64,000 nucleotides of DNA from DATNPX01 sp036702975 (GTDB lineage: Bacteria > Cyanobacteriota > Vampirovibrionia > Obscuribacterales > Obscuribacteraceae). This document shows positions 9,491 through 18,499 of the stretch, piece after piece. The notes beneath the pieces are model-generated. The model was not told the DNA's origin. It worked only from the letters and a program-made list of their open reading frames with translations, and ran no database searches. Location: assembly GCA_036702975.1 (NCBI GenBank), contig DATNPX010000054.1, positions 186,001 to 250,000 on the forward strand. The letters run 5' to 3'. The translations under genes and the position numbers were made by a program. Every line of letters begins with the position of its first letter. Position 1 is the stretch's first letter.

Positions 9491-10678
9491 ATGTCAGTAA
9501 AGTCGCCGGTATCTATTCCTTTATCAGCGGCGTCAGCCGCTCGTATAGCCGTTGTCACGGTCGATGAGCCGTTAGATTTGCGCGAGCAAAATGAAAGGCT
9601 GTTTTCTCACTTGCCTTTTCTCGACGGGCTAAGGGCGCTTTCGATTTTTGCCGTTCTAACCTTTCATAACGGCGGTCCCATAAGTCTCTACTGCTTCAAA
9701 TATGGCGGTTGGGCTGGAGTCGACGTGTTCTTCGTGATAAGCGGTTTTCTCATCACCGCTATATTGCTAAAAGAGCGAGATAGTTCAGGCACAATTTCAC
9801 TGACGAATTTCTATAAGCGCAGAGCTTTGCGATTAATGCCTGTCTTCTACTTGTGGATCGTCGTAACCACCATTTGGCGATTGTGCGCACACACGTTTGT
9901 TCCCTGCGCTGCAGCCGTCTCAAGTGTTTATTTGACGGACTACGATATGGCGTTGGGGTGGGGCGCTGTGATGGGGTCTGGGTTTGAGATCGCCTGGTCA
10001 CTTTCGGTTGAAGAGAAGTTTTACTTGCTGTGGCCAAGTGTGGTGAGATTTTTTCGAAAGTCTCTTATGCCGATTAGTTTGCTAGCGATTGTTGCGTGTT
10101 CAGCCTGGCGAGCCTATTTGATCTGCACGGGGGCTCCGTGGATGAGAATCTCTTCTGCATTTGATACCAAACTCGATGCCATCATGATAGGTTGCGCTGC
10201 CGCGATTCTTGTGAATAACATGCCAATACAGATCTGGCTCAAGAAATACTTGCGCTCGGGGCTGGTGTCATTGGCTCTACTCGTGCTCATTGTCTTCTTT
10301 GTGCGCGGTATGGGTCATCCGTGCGGCGTCTTCACAACACAGGCAAAGTTGCTTTATTGGAACGTTCGTGTTCCCTGTTTTAACTTGGTGGTTGCAACGC
10401 TAATCGTGAGCTTGTGTACGAACCCACAAGGGATCGGCGGACGCATTCTCAGTATTCTGCCGCTGGCCTGGATTGGCCGCATTTCCTATAGCATTTACCT
10501 CTGGCATATGGCAGCTTTTATGTTTGCCGTCTGGTTTGGCGCGGAATGCGGATTTTTGACGAACACAAACAAAGAGCTGCTGCAATATTCCTGCACGCTC
10601 TTGTTCGCAGCGCTCTCTTACTATTTCGTCGAGACTCCTTTTTTGAAGTTGAAGGAGCGGTTTGCATTTAAGGGCTGA
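9491..10678 (+). CDS. Acyltransferase family 3 membrane protein (OafA/YrhL type)
   Basis: 395-residue integral membrane O-acyltransferase. Signature segments: FLDGLRALSIFAVLTFHNGG with the conserved His of helix 1, GVDVFFVISGFLITAILLKE, FYKRRALRLMPVFYLWI, and WSLSVEEKFYLLWP. About ten hydrophobic helices follow, ending with WIGRISYSIYLWH and YYFVETPFLKLKER. The family moves acetyl or other acyl groups from cytoplasm to extracytoplasmic sugars (O-antigen, exopolysaccharide or peptidoglycan). There is no SGNH domain at the C terminus as in OafA. An SGNH hydrolase gene lies 1.4 kb away on the other strand, but the link is speculative. The N-terminal 35 residues before the first helix are cytoplasmic and not conserved; the start is uncertain. 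Confidence 0.9.
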   Translation: MSVKSPVSIPLSAASAARIAVVTVDEPLDLREQNERLFSHLPFLDGLRALSIFAVLTFHNGGPISLYCFKYGGWAGVDVFFVISGFLITAILLKERDSSGTISLTNFYKRRALRLMPVFYLWIVVTTIWRLCAHTFVPCAAAVSSVYLTDYDMALGWGAVMGSGFEIAWSLSVEEKFYLLWPSVVRFFRKSLMPISLLAIVACSAWRAYLICTGAPWMRISSAFDTKLDAIMIGCAAAILVNNMPIQIWLKKYLRSGLVSLALLVLIVFFVRGMGHPCGVFTTQAKLLYWNVRVPCFNLVVATLIVSLCTNPQGIGGRILSILPLAWIGRISYSIYLWHMAAFMFAVWFGAECGFLTNTNKELLQYSCTLLFAALSYYFVETPFLKLKERFAFKG

Positions 10679-10701
10679 ACAGCGGCTCTCTAGTTCGCTT
10701 T

Positions 10702-11739
10702 TTATTGCGCGGTGAAGACCTTGCTTTCATCGGCGCCGAGTCGATTGACGAGCTCCACAGAACAGACTGTCAGTGGTTTGTTGTTTGTGAGCGCTGCAAT
10801 CTGTCCGTTTGTCACGATCAAATGAGCCTCTTCACCGATTGTCTTATAGCGACTTTCAAGACACTTATGCAAGTACATTTCGCGCAGCAACTTATCTTGC
10901 TCAGGACCACCAGTAAGAGTCATAAAGGTGAGCATGGAAGCTTCCGCAGCAGGAGCGACAAAGGTTGGAGCAAAAGACGCAATGCCTAGAGTCGTGTACA
11001 CGAGTTTTGCGGTTACTCGCGCAAACTTGCTACGCCCATTGAACTTATGCATGCGTGTTAGCAGATCCTTTATGACAGGATCTTTTTCAATGGCGGCCTC
11101 GGAGATCAACTTCAATTTTTCACGTTGTTCATCAACGCTCCACATCGACTTTGCTTTTGAAGCATCATCTTGGCTCTCTTCTGATGATTTCTGCAGTTTT
11201 TCCAAAATTGTGGCAGCTTTTTCTTCGCCGAATAGCGTCACGAGTTTTGCTTTGCTGTCTGCGAGATTCTGCTCGCGGTTACTTACGTTCTCTGCACCGA
11301 GAACCATTCCGGTTTGGAAGATACTGTAAACAGCGTCCAACTCGTTCTTGTCCTGCTGTCGACGCAGTACATATTCACGCGCATTTTCATTCTTGTAGGT
11401 GAGTTTTTCGTCTAGCGCGATGTCGGCACCTTCAATCGACCAGTCAAATCCGCGCAAATCAAAAACGTAATTACCCAGGCTGGTGACTTTCTTTGCAGCA
11501 GTTTTTGTGGCATTCTTTGCGATACTTGTTTTGGCAGATTTGGTGGGCAGAAGAACGTCATCCAACACGTCAAACATCGACGGCGCTCTGCTGCTTTTCT
11601 CAAGTAACTCGACGTCTGAAACTTCACCCTGCAGAGTTTTATCTTTCTCGACTACCGCTGTCGCTGCCATGCACTGTGCACCGAACGACAGTCCCATCAA
11701 GACGGATAAGGACAAAGCGATTTTGAGCAATGGTTTCAT
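10702..11739 (-). CDS. Secreted hypothetical protein with signal peptide
   Basis: 345 residues. A clear Sec signal peptide (MKPLLKIALSLSVLMGLSF, cleavage likely after CMA-A near residue 26). A Shine-Dalgarno AGGAG lies just upstream of the ATG (AGGAGCTCCTTATG read on the minus strand: weak-to-fair). The mature part is Lys/Glu rich and mostly helical. A middle block has many short Ser/Asp/Lys turns (KSSEESQDDASKAKS). A hydrophobic patch near residues 250-275 (LGIASFAPTFVAPAAEASML) could be a membrane-associated helix. No catalytic motif seen. Convergent with the acyltransferase gene (23 bp apart). No family recognised. Confidence 0.75.
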   Translation of the reverse strand: MKPLLKIALSLSVLMGLSFGAQCMAATAVVEKDKTLQGEVSDVELLEKSSRAPSMFDVLDDVLLPTKSAKTSIAKNATKTAAKKVTSLGNYVFDLRGFDWSIEGADIALDEKLTYKNENAREYVLRRQQDKNELDAVYSIFQTGMVLGAENVSNREQNLADSKAKLVTLFGEEKAATILEKLQKSSEESQDDASKAKSMWSVDEQREKLKLISEAAIEKDPVIKDLLTRMHKFNGRSKFARVTAKLVYTTLGIASFAPTFVAPAAEASMLTFMTLTGGPEQDKLLREMYLHKCLESRYKTIGEEAHLIVTNGQIAALTNNKPLTVCSVELVNRLGADESKVFTAQ

Positions 11740-12111
11740 AAGGAGCTCCTCTAGTCTCCACGAGGTTTATCGAAGGCTCAGCAAGCTCTAAGATTCATCG
11801 AAAGAGTACGAAGAGTTCGACCGTCGGGATAATACTTTGGATGTCTAGTGTATGTCAAATACAAATGTTGAACGGCTGTGAATCTTACTACTTCGATGAG
11901 AATCAGAGTTTCATTCAGGGTCAACCGTTGCAAAGCGATACAAATAGCTCTTCTATTTAACCGATACTTTATTGCTGGAAACAAATACCGCGCCTGGCTT
12001 TCCGTGGTCAGGCGATTTCGCTTCGCTCTCACCAGCGCTGATTACCGAACAAGAACTAAGGGTTATTTTCGGAACGAGATGAAATTTTGATTTCGGTACC
12101 GGTTTGCAAGG
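11740..12111. other. Intergenic region, nothing coding seen
   Basis: About 370 bp between the start of the 345-residue secreted protein gene and the end of the SGNH hydrolase gene, both on the minus strand. It should hold the promoter of the former and the transcription end of the latter. I see no convincing hairpin terminator, no reading frame with coding character and no tRNA. Confidence 0.5.
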
Positions 12112-13467
12112 TCAATGAAAGAATCGAAACAACTCCTCAGCATAAAGTTGGTGCCCTCTATCATTTGGGTGCATTTGACGATCAGCAAGCAGCAGCGCGG
12201 GGGTTAGCCCTTCGCTCTTGATGTTTTTCGATCGCTCGAAGACGTTTGCCAGACCAACTTTCATTTCCTGACACAATTCGGTGACAACAACGTAATACTC
12301 CTTGTTCGCGACCGACTGCCAATCGTCAGGCTTGAAGCCATACAGCGAGGGGCTGCACAGATGCGGGAGACAAATTATGCATTCGGTTCCATGAGATTGA
12401 AGCATCCGGATGAAGCGACTATACCTGTCGCGCACCGTTTTTCCGTCGAGTGCAACGTCATTTATAAACTCTACAATCACAAGATCAGGATAGTCAGTCG
12501 TAAACCGCTTTTGAAACCTGGCAAATTGAGAATCTGAGTGCGTTCCGCCTTGTGCGACCATAACGGTCTCGATGGCAGCATTTGGATATTGTTTTCGCAG
12601 TTGATCAGTAAACATCGCCGGAAATGCTTTTGCCGAGTTGGAGGCTGCGGCACCACCAGTGACACTGTCACCAACAAAAACGATTGTCACAGTTTTTCCC
12701 ATGAGTAGTTTTGAGCGTGTCTTTGCCACGGTGTTAGAATCAACTTTTGGGTGATTGCTGTCCGAAGTATAAATCGGCATGAGATTGCTATCGTGTAGCT
12801 GCGAATCGAATGTCGAAGCTTCAATATTCACAATGGGCGTGTAGAGCCGCGGAATATCCGGCGGCGAGGGTGCACCCAGGGAAAGAGGTCCGATGAATAA
12901 CTTGGAGCCCCCAGCGTCGTTAATGGCCACTGTGCAAATACGTCTCTGAGGCACGTCATAATCGAGAAATACTTTCTGGTGCGGAATGTTTGACGTTGAG
13001 TTAACTAACGGCCACTCTGAGCCGACAGTATAAGCCGCTGGCGGAAGAGGCGTCCCTCGAACACCCGACTGTGATTTGACCCTTAACGAATCCTTTACCA
13101 AGGAATTTGGTTGCAACAATCCACAGACTTTTGTGCCGGCAGGAGCGCATCCCCAGTTCACACTTTGATGCGATGGGGGAATCAGGTCGAACATTTCATC
13201 GGTGACAATTTTGACAGGCGAATCGGGAATAGTGATGCTTGTCGGTTCTACGCGGATGGTGGTGCCGTCGCGCTTAACGATTATGCCGGCAGATATGTCA
13301 AGTCGCCTACTGTTTATGGACAAGCGCGGGCTATGCTCATTGCGAAGAAGATTGGATGAACAATCGCAGAGACAACAGCAGCAGAGCAGTATAAGAGTGG
13401 CTAGCGGAAGGAGAGGTCTCAAAGAAACAACAGACAGCGCGCAGGGTATTCTGAACGCTTGTATCAC
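12112..13467 (-). CDS. SGNH/GDSL-family hydrolase, exported
   Basis: 451 residues. The N terminus is a long hydrophobic segment crowded with Cys (LLCCCCLCDCSSN, about residues 28-39), either a signal anchor or an atypical lipoprotein signal; the consensus lipobox is not met. Residues 60-250 form an unassigned beta-rich domain. The C-terminal 200 residues are an SGNH esterase: block I GDSVTGG with Ser268, block II Gly in VAQGGTHSD, block III Asn in VEFINDV, block V DRQMHPND with the catalytic Asp-x-x-His. SGNH enzymes deacylate sugars or lipids. The exported location fits cell-wall or polysaccharide deacylation. Monocistronic. Confidence 0.85.
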   Translation of the reverse strand: MIQAFRIPCALSVVSLRPLLPLATLILLCCCCLCDCSSNLLRNEHSPRLSINSRRLDISAGIIVKRDGTTIRVEPTSITIPDSPVKIVTDEMFDLIPPSHQSVNWGCAPAGTKVCGLLQPNSLVKDSLRVKSQSGVRGTPLPPAAYTVGSEWPLVNSTSNIPHQKVFLDYDVPQRRICTVAINDAGGSKLFIGPLSLGAPSPPDIPRLYTPIVNIEASTFDSQLHDSNLMPIYTSDSNHPKVDSNTVAKTRSKLLMGKTVTIVFVGDSVTGGAAASNSAKAFPAMFTDQLRKQYPNAAIETVMVAQGGTHSDSQFARFQKRFTTDYPDLVIVEFINDVALDGKTVRDRYSRFIRMLQSHGTECIICLPHLCSPSLYGFKPDDWQSVANKEYYVVVTELCQEMKVGLANVFERSKNIKSEGLTPALLLADRQMHPNDRGHQLYAEELFRFFH

Positions 13468-13617
13468 GCTTTTGTAAAGGACTTATTTACTGAGCAATAC
13501 GAACTCAACAGCATATCAAGCCAAATCGTGAGTGTATGATTTCGACGACATGGTAACACATGCCATTACACTGCGATCGCCTTAACGTCGCTTTGCAAGA
13601 AGAAGGGCGGTTCAGCG

Positions 13618-15102
13618 CTACTTTGCTGAATTAAGGAAAGTCTTGAAACTGGAAGGATCCGAGTATCCGTGCGAAGTGGCTTTCGGCGTACCATCAGGAT
13701 TGAAGACGATGATATGCGGAATGCCGCGAACGTCGTACTTCTTTGCACAGTCAACATGCTGATCGAATTGACCGACATCTAACTTGTAATACCAAAACGC
13801 AGAGTCGAGCAATGGTGCAATAGCCGCATCGTGGATCGTTTCATCCATCTTTACGCACCATGGGCACCATGCTCCGAAGAAATCAACGATAAGTAATTTC
13901 CCGGCCTTGTTGGCAGAGGCCAACGCTTCCTGAAGGTCAGGATGAATCTGGGATGCGACCGCATTTTCTATCGGCTTTAGCAGGAGATCTTGCATCTGAG
14001 CAAACTGTGCGATCGCAGTTCCTGTTTCTGCTGCTTGCAATGCAAGCTCCCGCGCCCGACTGCGGTCGGCATCAACACCGAGTCCGTTTTCGTAAAGCAA
14101 GCCAAGAAGCACTTGCGCATTCGGACGTCCTTCCTCTGCGCGTTGCGCCAATCCATCCGCGAGCGCGATAGCAGCAAGTTGTTGCGATGCCGTCTCATCT
14201 CTCGGTACTGAAGGAGCCCACGTTCCATAGCGGGCTAGCAATGCAAGCATTGCGATGCTCTCTGCGCAACCATCGTTGGAACCTTGCTGTAGCCGCTTCA
14301 AGGCTTCGTCGCGATTAGGAATTTTGTGAACATTCTCTAGAAGGAAACCCATCGCATCTTCGAACATACGGTCTTGATCATCCTTCGCTATCGGCTGCGT
14401 TATCTTTGCTGCAGAAGAGGCTTTCCCTGTAAGGGCTGCCAGAGCTTGTTTGGCACTTTCATCTCCGCGATCAGCTGCTGCTTTGTACAGCTCAGAGGCC
14501 TTTTGCATATTTTTTGGCACACCCAAGCCGTTTTCGTACAGCACCGCGAGAGAAAGTTGGGCCATAGGATAGTCTTGATTTGCGGCTCTCTGATACAGAG
14601 CGGCGGCTTTGCTGAGGTCTTGCACCACTCCTTGACCGTTCTGATATAAGAACCCAAGATAAAACTGGGCAATGGCATAACCAGCTGAGGCCGATTTTTC
14701 GTAAAGTTCTATGGCTTTGTTCAAGTCTTTTTGTACGCCGCTGCCGTTCTCATAGAAAACGGCTAGACGAAATTGAGCGATAGCGCATCCGCGCGCAGCG
14801 GCCTTTTCATAGAGCGCGACTGCTCTCTTTATGTCCTTTGGCACTCCCAGCCCTTTTGCATACATTAGTCCCAGCTTCGTTTGGGCTGGAGCATCTCCGC
14901 TCTCTGCTTTTTGGGTGAGCTGTTGCAGATTTCTATCTGCCGGACTAAGTAATTGAGCCGAAGTTTTTGCAGCAAAGGCCACTTTTTTTCGGTCGGACAA
15001 ATCGCTTGCAACTGCTGCCGCCGAGCCGAATGCGGAGACCGCGGTGCAGATGGTCGTGGTGGCAATAAAAAAACATAGCTTCTTGGATGCAGCGTTTGTC
15101 AT
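13618..15102 (-). CDS. Secreted Sel1-repeat protein with C-terminal thioredoxin domain
   Basis: 494 residues. Signal peptide about 1-32. Five or more Sel1-like repeats (about 36 residues each, pattern AQTKLGLMYAKGLGVPKDIKRAVALYEKAA) from about residue 55 to 240, with another near 320-365. The C-terminal thioredoxin-like domain about 385-494 has the redox motif WCPWC in FFGAWCPWCVKMDE and the cis-Pro region RGIPHIIVF. WCxWC is seen in DsbD-gamma-like and thioredoxin_7 proteins. Likely a periplasmic thiol-disulfide protein that uses the repeats to bind partners. Its ATG overlaps the stop of the upstream gene by 4 bp, so the two form an operon. Sel1-thioredoxin fusions are uncommon. Confidence 0.88.
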   Translation of the reverse strand: MTNAASKKLCFFIATTTICTAVSAFGSAAAVASDLSDRKKVAFAAKTSAQLLSPADRNLQQLTQKAESGDAPAQTKLGLMYAKGLGVPKDIKRAVALYEKAAARGCAIAQFRLAVFYENGSGVQKDLNKAIELYEKSASAGYAIAQFYLGFLYQNGQGVVQDLSKAAALYQRAANQDYPMAQLSLAVLYENGLGVPKNMQKASELYKAAADRGDESAKQALAALTGKASSAAKITQPIAKDDQDRMFEDAMGFLLENVHKIPNRDEALKRLQQGSNDGCAESIAMLALLARYGTWAPSVPRDETASQQLAAIALADGLAQRAEEGRPNAQVLLGLLYENGLGVDADRSRARELALQAAETGTAIAQFAQMQDLLLKPIENAVASQIHPDLQEALASANKAGKLLIVDFFGAWCPWCVKMDETIHDAAIAPLLDSAFWYYKLDVGQFDQHVDCAKKYDVRGIPHIIVFNPDGTPKATSHGYSDPSSFKTFLNSAK

Positions 15103-15959
15103 TTTGGTACCACTCCAGAATTGGTCCTGAAGAACGATCCGACCGACTGCTGACTTTCGTCATCCAATTGAATCCGCTTCTGTAATTGTTCTGTGGTTGG
15201 ATGAAATCCCGGTGCATTTGCAGCGTTTGGCAAACCTTGCGATCCGGGAAGCGTGGTCGGCACGGTTGGTAAAGCCGCGGTTGAACTCAGGGGCGCCGCT
15301 GTCGGTTGGCTTGGACTGGCGTTTGGCAGGCCAGTCGGGGGCGATGGTGCAGCCGTCGGAGGTGTACTTCCAGGTGGTGGCGCTGAAGTAGGAGTCTGCT
15401 TAAGCTTGTCTCGTGCATCACTAGCCTTTTGACGTGCAAGTTGATTAGCGGGATCGATACGAGAAGCGAGGTCGTAGTCTTTGAGAGCCGATGCCCAATC
15501 GCCTTGGTTGGCGAAGTTGTCTCCCTGGCGAAGGGCAGACGTCAACGCCTTTGGGCGCAGATTAGCAAGAAATGGTTGCCAGTCCAGACCTGTTCGAGGC
15601 GGCCCATAACCGCGGTTGGGCGGAACAGGATTATCTTGCTGTGCTGGTTGCTCAGGATTGGAAGGATGCTTTGCTTCTTCACGCTCCTGCTTGCGCAGTT
15701 CAGCCATCGCTTTGTCGTATAGCCCTTTCCATTTCGCAATCTCGGGCACATATCCGAGTCCGGCGAAAGGGTTACTAGCTGCTACAGCTGCCGCTTGGGC
15801 GTCGGTCTGTCTCCACATGCGGTAGTAATATGCTGCATCCTCACGCAGCCCGGCAAAAGCTGCACTACCGGAAAGCGTGCACGCAGTAACGAGCAATAAT
15901 GCATTCGTGTGACGCTTGAGAAAATCGATGAGACGTATTAAAGAGTGCGTCCGAGTCAT
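15099..15959 (-). CDS. Secreted TPR-like protein with Pro-rich C-terminal part
   Basis: 286 residues from the ATG at 15959. This start gives a proper signal peptide (TRTHSLIRLIDFLKRH, then LLLVTACTLSGSAAFAG); 31 further in-frame residues upstream (to 16052) look non-coding. After the signal comes a helical part, then a single TPR-like unit (QGDNFANQGDWASALKDYDLASRIDPANQLARQKASD about residues 150-190), then a Pro/Thr/Ala linker of about 70 residues. Its stop overlaps the start of the Sel1-thioredoxin gene by 4 bp, so the two are likely co-translated and may act together in the periplasm. No enzyme motif. Confidence 0.75.
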   Translation of the reverse strand: MTRTHSLIRLIDFLKRHTNALLLVTACTLSGSAAFAGLREDAAYYYRMWRQTDAQAAAVAASNPFAGLGYVPEIAKWKGLYDKAMAELRKQEREEAKHPSNPEQPAQQDNPVPPNRGYGPPRTGLDWQPFLANLRPKALTSALRQGDNFANQGDWASALKDYDLASRIDPANQLARQKASDARDKLKQTPTSAPPPGSTPPTAAPSPPTGLPNASPSQPTAAPLSSTAALPTVPTTLPGSQGLPNAANAPGFHPTTEQLQKRIQLDDESQQSVGSFFRTNSGVVPK

Positions 15960-16174
15960 AGGACCAATCCGATGTGTCGAATAGACCACTTTAGGCAAGC
16001 ATAGGCTGTTTTTTGTTTGCCAACTTCCGCTGTTGGAATGACCGCAGCTCACTCCTTCGGACGACTATCGTCTGCGGCACAACGGAAAGCTTGCTGAATG
16101 TTTTCTGCAGTCGCTTGAACGGCACGCGTGAGCGATATCATTCCACTTTAGACTTTGCCTATGTAGCACAAACA

Positions 16175-16209
16175 AAAACACCACCGAGACGCGTCTCCCG
16201 TGGTGTTTT
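16175..16209 (-). terminator. Strong intrinsic terminator of the putative ncRNA
   Basis: A 10-bp perfect stem (AAAACACCAC at 16175-16184 with GTGGTGTTTT at 16200-16209) encloses a second 5-bp stem GAGAC/GTCTC. On the minus strand the hairpin is followed by TTTTTGTTTG. A-rich and T-rich flanks on both sides make it potentially bidirectional, so it could also end transcripts coming from the plus strand. Confidence 0.75.
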
Positions 16210-16390
16210 CGCTACTGCCTGGTGCCGATTGCTCGGCGTCAGTATCTCCAAACGTTCAGCCAGTTCTGTTTCGTTTGGCGGGCTTCTCTGCTAACAGTTT
16301 CTGGTCTCCTCAACCTGACGTTTCCACAGAACCCCTCGGCTCATCGCATCGAACTCTCTCGTGCTCACCGTTCGATACTAAGGTAGCTGG
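16175..16390 (-). ncRNA. Putative structured non-coding RNA, about 215 nt, unassigned
   Basis: Read on the minus strand, a set of nested helices forms a rod. In plus coordinates the pairs are: 16383-16387 with 16211-16215; 16374-16380 with 16240-16246; 16369-16373 with 16250-16254; 16338-16341 with 16258-16261; 16326-16333 with 16262-16269. A separate hairpin with a GCAA (GNRA) tetraloop sits at 16224-16237. The rod runs directly into the intrinsic terminator at 16175-16209. No reading frame with coding character covers it. The rod with a small side hairpin near the closing stem recalls 6S RNA, but I cannot match the consensus. It lacks the RNase P, tmRNA and SRP RNA signature sequences. The 5' end is not known; 16391-16593 upstream, up to the subtilase-like gene, shows nothing else. 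Confidence 0.5.
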
Positions 16391-16593
16391 TTAATGCGTT
16401 CTTTTCATCATCCGTGTGAATAATTAGTATCAGCCTGAGGAATGATCATGGGAAGAGGCTAAAAGGTTTTCTCTAGAATTGCCTTTAGAACACTTCAGAA
16501 GTGCGGCCGCTGGATGATATTTGCGCTATTGAAAATTCAGCAACTGTCCGGCGTTAATTTGTTATCGATGCACCGTAAGATGTGTGACAACTT

Positions 16594-18237
16594 TTATTGT
16601 CCGCCAAATTTTTCTTGCATCAGTTGATCGTGCATTTCAGTCAAACGGCGAATGTTCACGAATGAAGTACCGGCGGCCCAACCGGCTCTGTCGTTGGCAT
16701 CTTCACCTTGTGGCTTGTCGGTAACTGAAGTCACGGCTTGTGCTGTGTTATTTTCCACAGAGATAGGCTTCGCTTTTGAGACATCGCCAAAGTAGTTACT
16801 ATTGATCGGACCACCGAATCCATTGGAATTCCATTTTGTGACGGCGTCGTTAGAGAATGTCTGATCCGGAGCCTTGCCTGGTTGTGTAAACATTGACTTG
16901 TCGAGTTTGGCGGAATCGGCTTGATTCGGGAGTTTCATATTATCGAACATCGTTTCGCGGTTTTGGTTCCAGGTCTGGTTCCCGCCGCCTAAGCGCTGAC
17001 CGATTTCTGATCCTTCGAAACGAAGATTTGCATTATCGGCCTGGTAAAAGCCTTTTTGATCGGCTACCGGCGTCTTGCTCAGGGCATCCATGCCGCTGTA
17101 TTTGAACGTGTAGACTCCATCTGTTTTGCCGCGATCAGAAACCAGTGAGTGGTCGGCGCTGAAGAAATCAGGCTTGCCGCTAGGCTTATTGGAACCCAGT
17201 TGGTCTGAAGCATTCATGAAATCGATGCTGAAGCGCTTGTCTTTGTCGGTGTTGTCGTTGCCGGCTGCCTGCATGACGTGGATGCCTTTTGCTTGCAGTC
17301 TGTCGATCGCCTTGTTTGTATCGAGTGCTGCCTGTGCCCATGCACGGTCGTCCGAGCTTCTTGTCTTATCGTTAGCTACCTGATTGAGTTTGTCCAGAAC
17401 TTCCGGACGTCTGTCTTTGAGGTTTTCGGCGTTCAAACCATTCATACCGAGAAACTTGTTGGCTTGATCGAAGGTCATGTCCGGGTTGTTGTGGCCCATG
17501 CTTACATTGACCACATCGCCTTTACCCATCTTCATCTGACCGTTGTCGATTTTGTCAGCAATCTCGTTAAGTGGTTTTGAGTAATCTTCGTGCTTGAAGT
17601 GGTCTGGTGAGCTGGTATTGGATTCCACGCGATAGACGTTATAGCCGTTCTGTTCCGCACCACGAGCTGAAAGCTCGCCATGGGAGACTCCTTTACCATC
17701 AGCAAACGGCTGTCCGTCTTTGGTGTGTTTAACAGTGCCGTTGATGTGTTCTATGTTGTCATTGCGTGTGCTGAAGCTGTCTAGATAAGCCACGGTCGGC
17801 TTGTGCGGATCGAAATTCTTGTCATCGTTTTTCAGGATAGCCGTTTCTGGCGGCTTTTCGGCTTTAACTGTACCTTTGTCTGCAGGTTTATCCGCGGACT
17901 TCTCGCTGGGTTTTTGCTCTTTATCATGATGCTTTTCATGGTCATCATGCTTGTGCGTTTTGCCTTCAGCAGATTTTAACCCGCGGGTTTGAGCTTCGCT
18001 GTCGCCTTTGTATCCGCTAACAGTGCTTGCGTAGACGTCGGTTACGTGTAGCTTACCGTCGTTCGGCTCGGCTGCTTTGTTTGCGGGTGCATCGTGTCTC
18101 TGTTGCGTGCCGTTGCTTGTTGTGGAGCCTTCTTTAAGTAGGGCAACCCGGTCTACGTGTTGGGTTGATTCGTGGCGCTGTTCTGCGGCACGGTTGTGAT
18201 TCGTATTATCCGATTGTTCGTTGCCTCTATGTGCCAT
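16594..18237 (-). CDS. Subtilase-like (S8 fold) protein with disordered N terminus
   Basis: 547 residues, no family obvious at first glance. Residues 1-140 are low complexity, rich in His, Lys, Asp and Gln (HKHDDHEKHHDKEQKPSEK), without signal peptide. From 148 on, the four landmarks of subtilisin-type peptidases appear in the right order: Asp153 in VAYLDSFS, His186 in GVSHGELSA, the strand VVNVSMG (242-248), Asn327 in VMQAAGNDN (oxyanion position) and Ser525 in GWAAGTSFVNI. Hence a serine peptidase of family S8 is likely. Insertions of about 100 residues separate the Asn and Ser blocks. Absence of an export signal suggests a cytoplasmic role or non-classical release. Transcribed toward the ncRNA candidate. 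ATG start at 18237; a conventional Shine-Dalgarno site is not evident. Confidence 0.72.
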   Translation of the reverse strand: MAHRGNEQSDNTNHNRAAEQRHESTQHVDRVALLKEGSTTSNGTQQRHDAPANKAAEPNDGKLHVTDVYASTVSGYKGDSEAQTRGLKSAEGKTHKHDDHEKHHDKEQKPSEKSADKPADKGTVKAEKPPETAILKNDDKNFDPHKPTVAYLDSFSTRNDNIEHINGTVKHTKDGQPFADGKGVSHGELSARGAEQNGYNVYRVESNTSSPDHFKHEDYSKPLNEIADKIDNGQMKMGKGDVVNVSMGHNNPDMTFDQANKFLGMNGLNAENLKDRRPEVLDKLNQVANDKTRSSDDRAWAQAALDTNKAIDRLQAKGIHVMQAAGNDNTDKDKRFSIDFMNASDQLGSNKPSGKPDFFSADHSLVSDRGKTDGVYTFKYSGMDALSKTPVADQKGFYQADNANLRFEGSEIGQRLGGGNQTWNQNRETMFDNMKLPNQADSAKLDKSMFTQPGKAPDQTFSNDAVTKWNSNGFGGPINSNYFGDVSKAKPISVENNTAQAVTSVTDKPQGEDANDRAGWAAGTSFVNIRRLTEMHDQLMQEKFGGQ

Positions 18238-18499
18238 TTTTCGGTTCCGAACTCTCTCTCAGACATTAAACGCTTCATTAACTGCCGTAAGTTTCGCCCA
18301 GTGGGGGTGAAAATCAGGTGACATTCTTCACGCTATTTTTACGCTAGGGCTGTTAGAGTTGGTGATTTTAGATTAAATTCGTAGTCGAGCAGAGACGACT
18401 ATTTGGTCTGATATACCCAATGCAGACTCGAATTAGTCGAAGTGGCGTACTTTTCGAGCAGTTGCTTATACAATTGAGCCTCAAACCAACCAGGAATCA

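Noticed and set aside
16200..16400. 6S, tmRNA, SRP or RNase P RNA, or a cobalamin riboswitch, for the structured RNA
   Set aside because: A GAGGAGACC stretch recalls a B12 box and the rod recalls 6S RNA, but the required consensus elements of these families are not all present, so no name was given.
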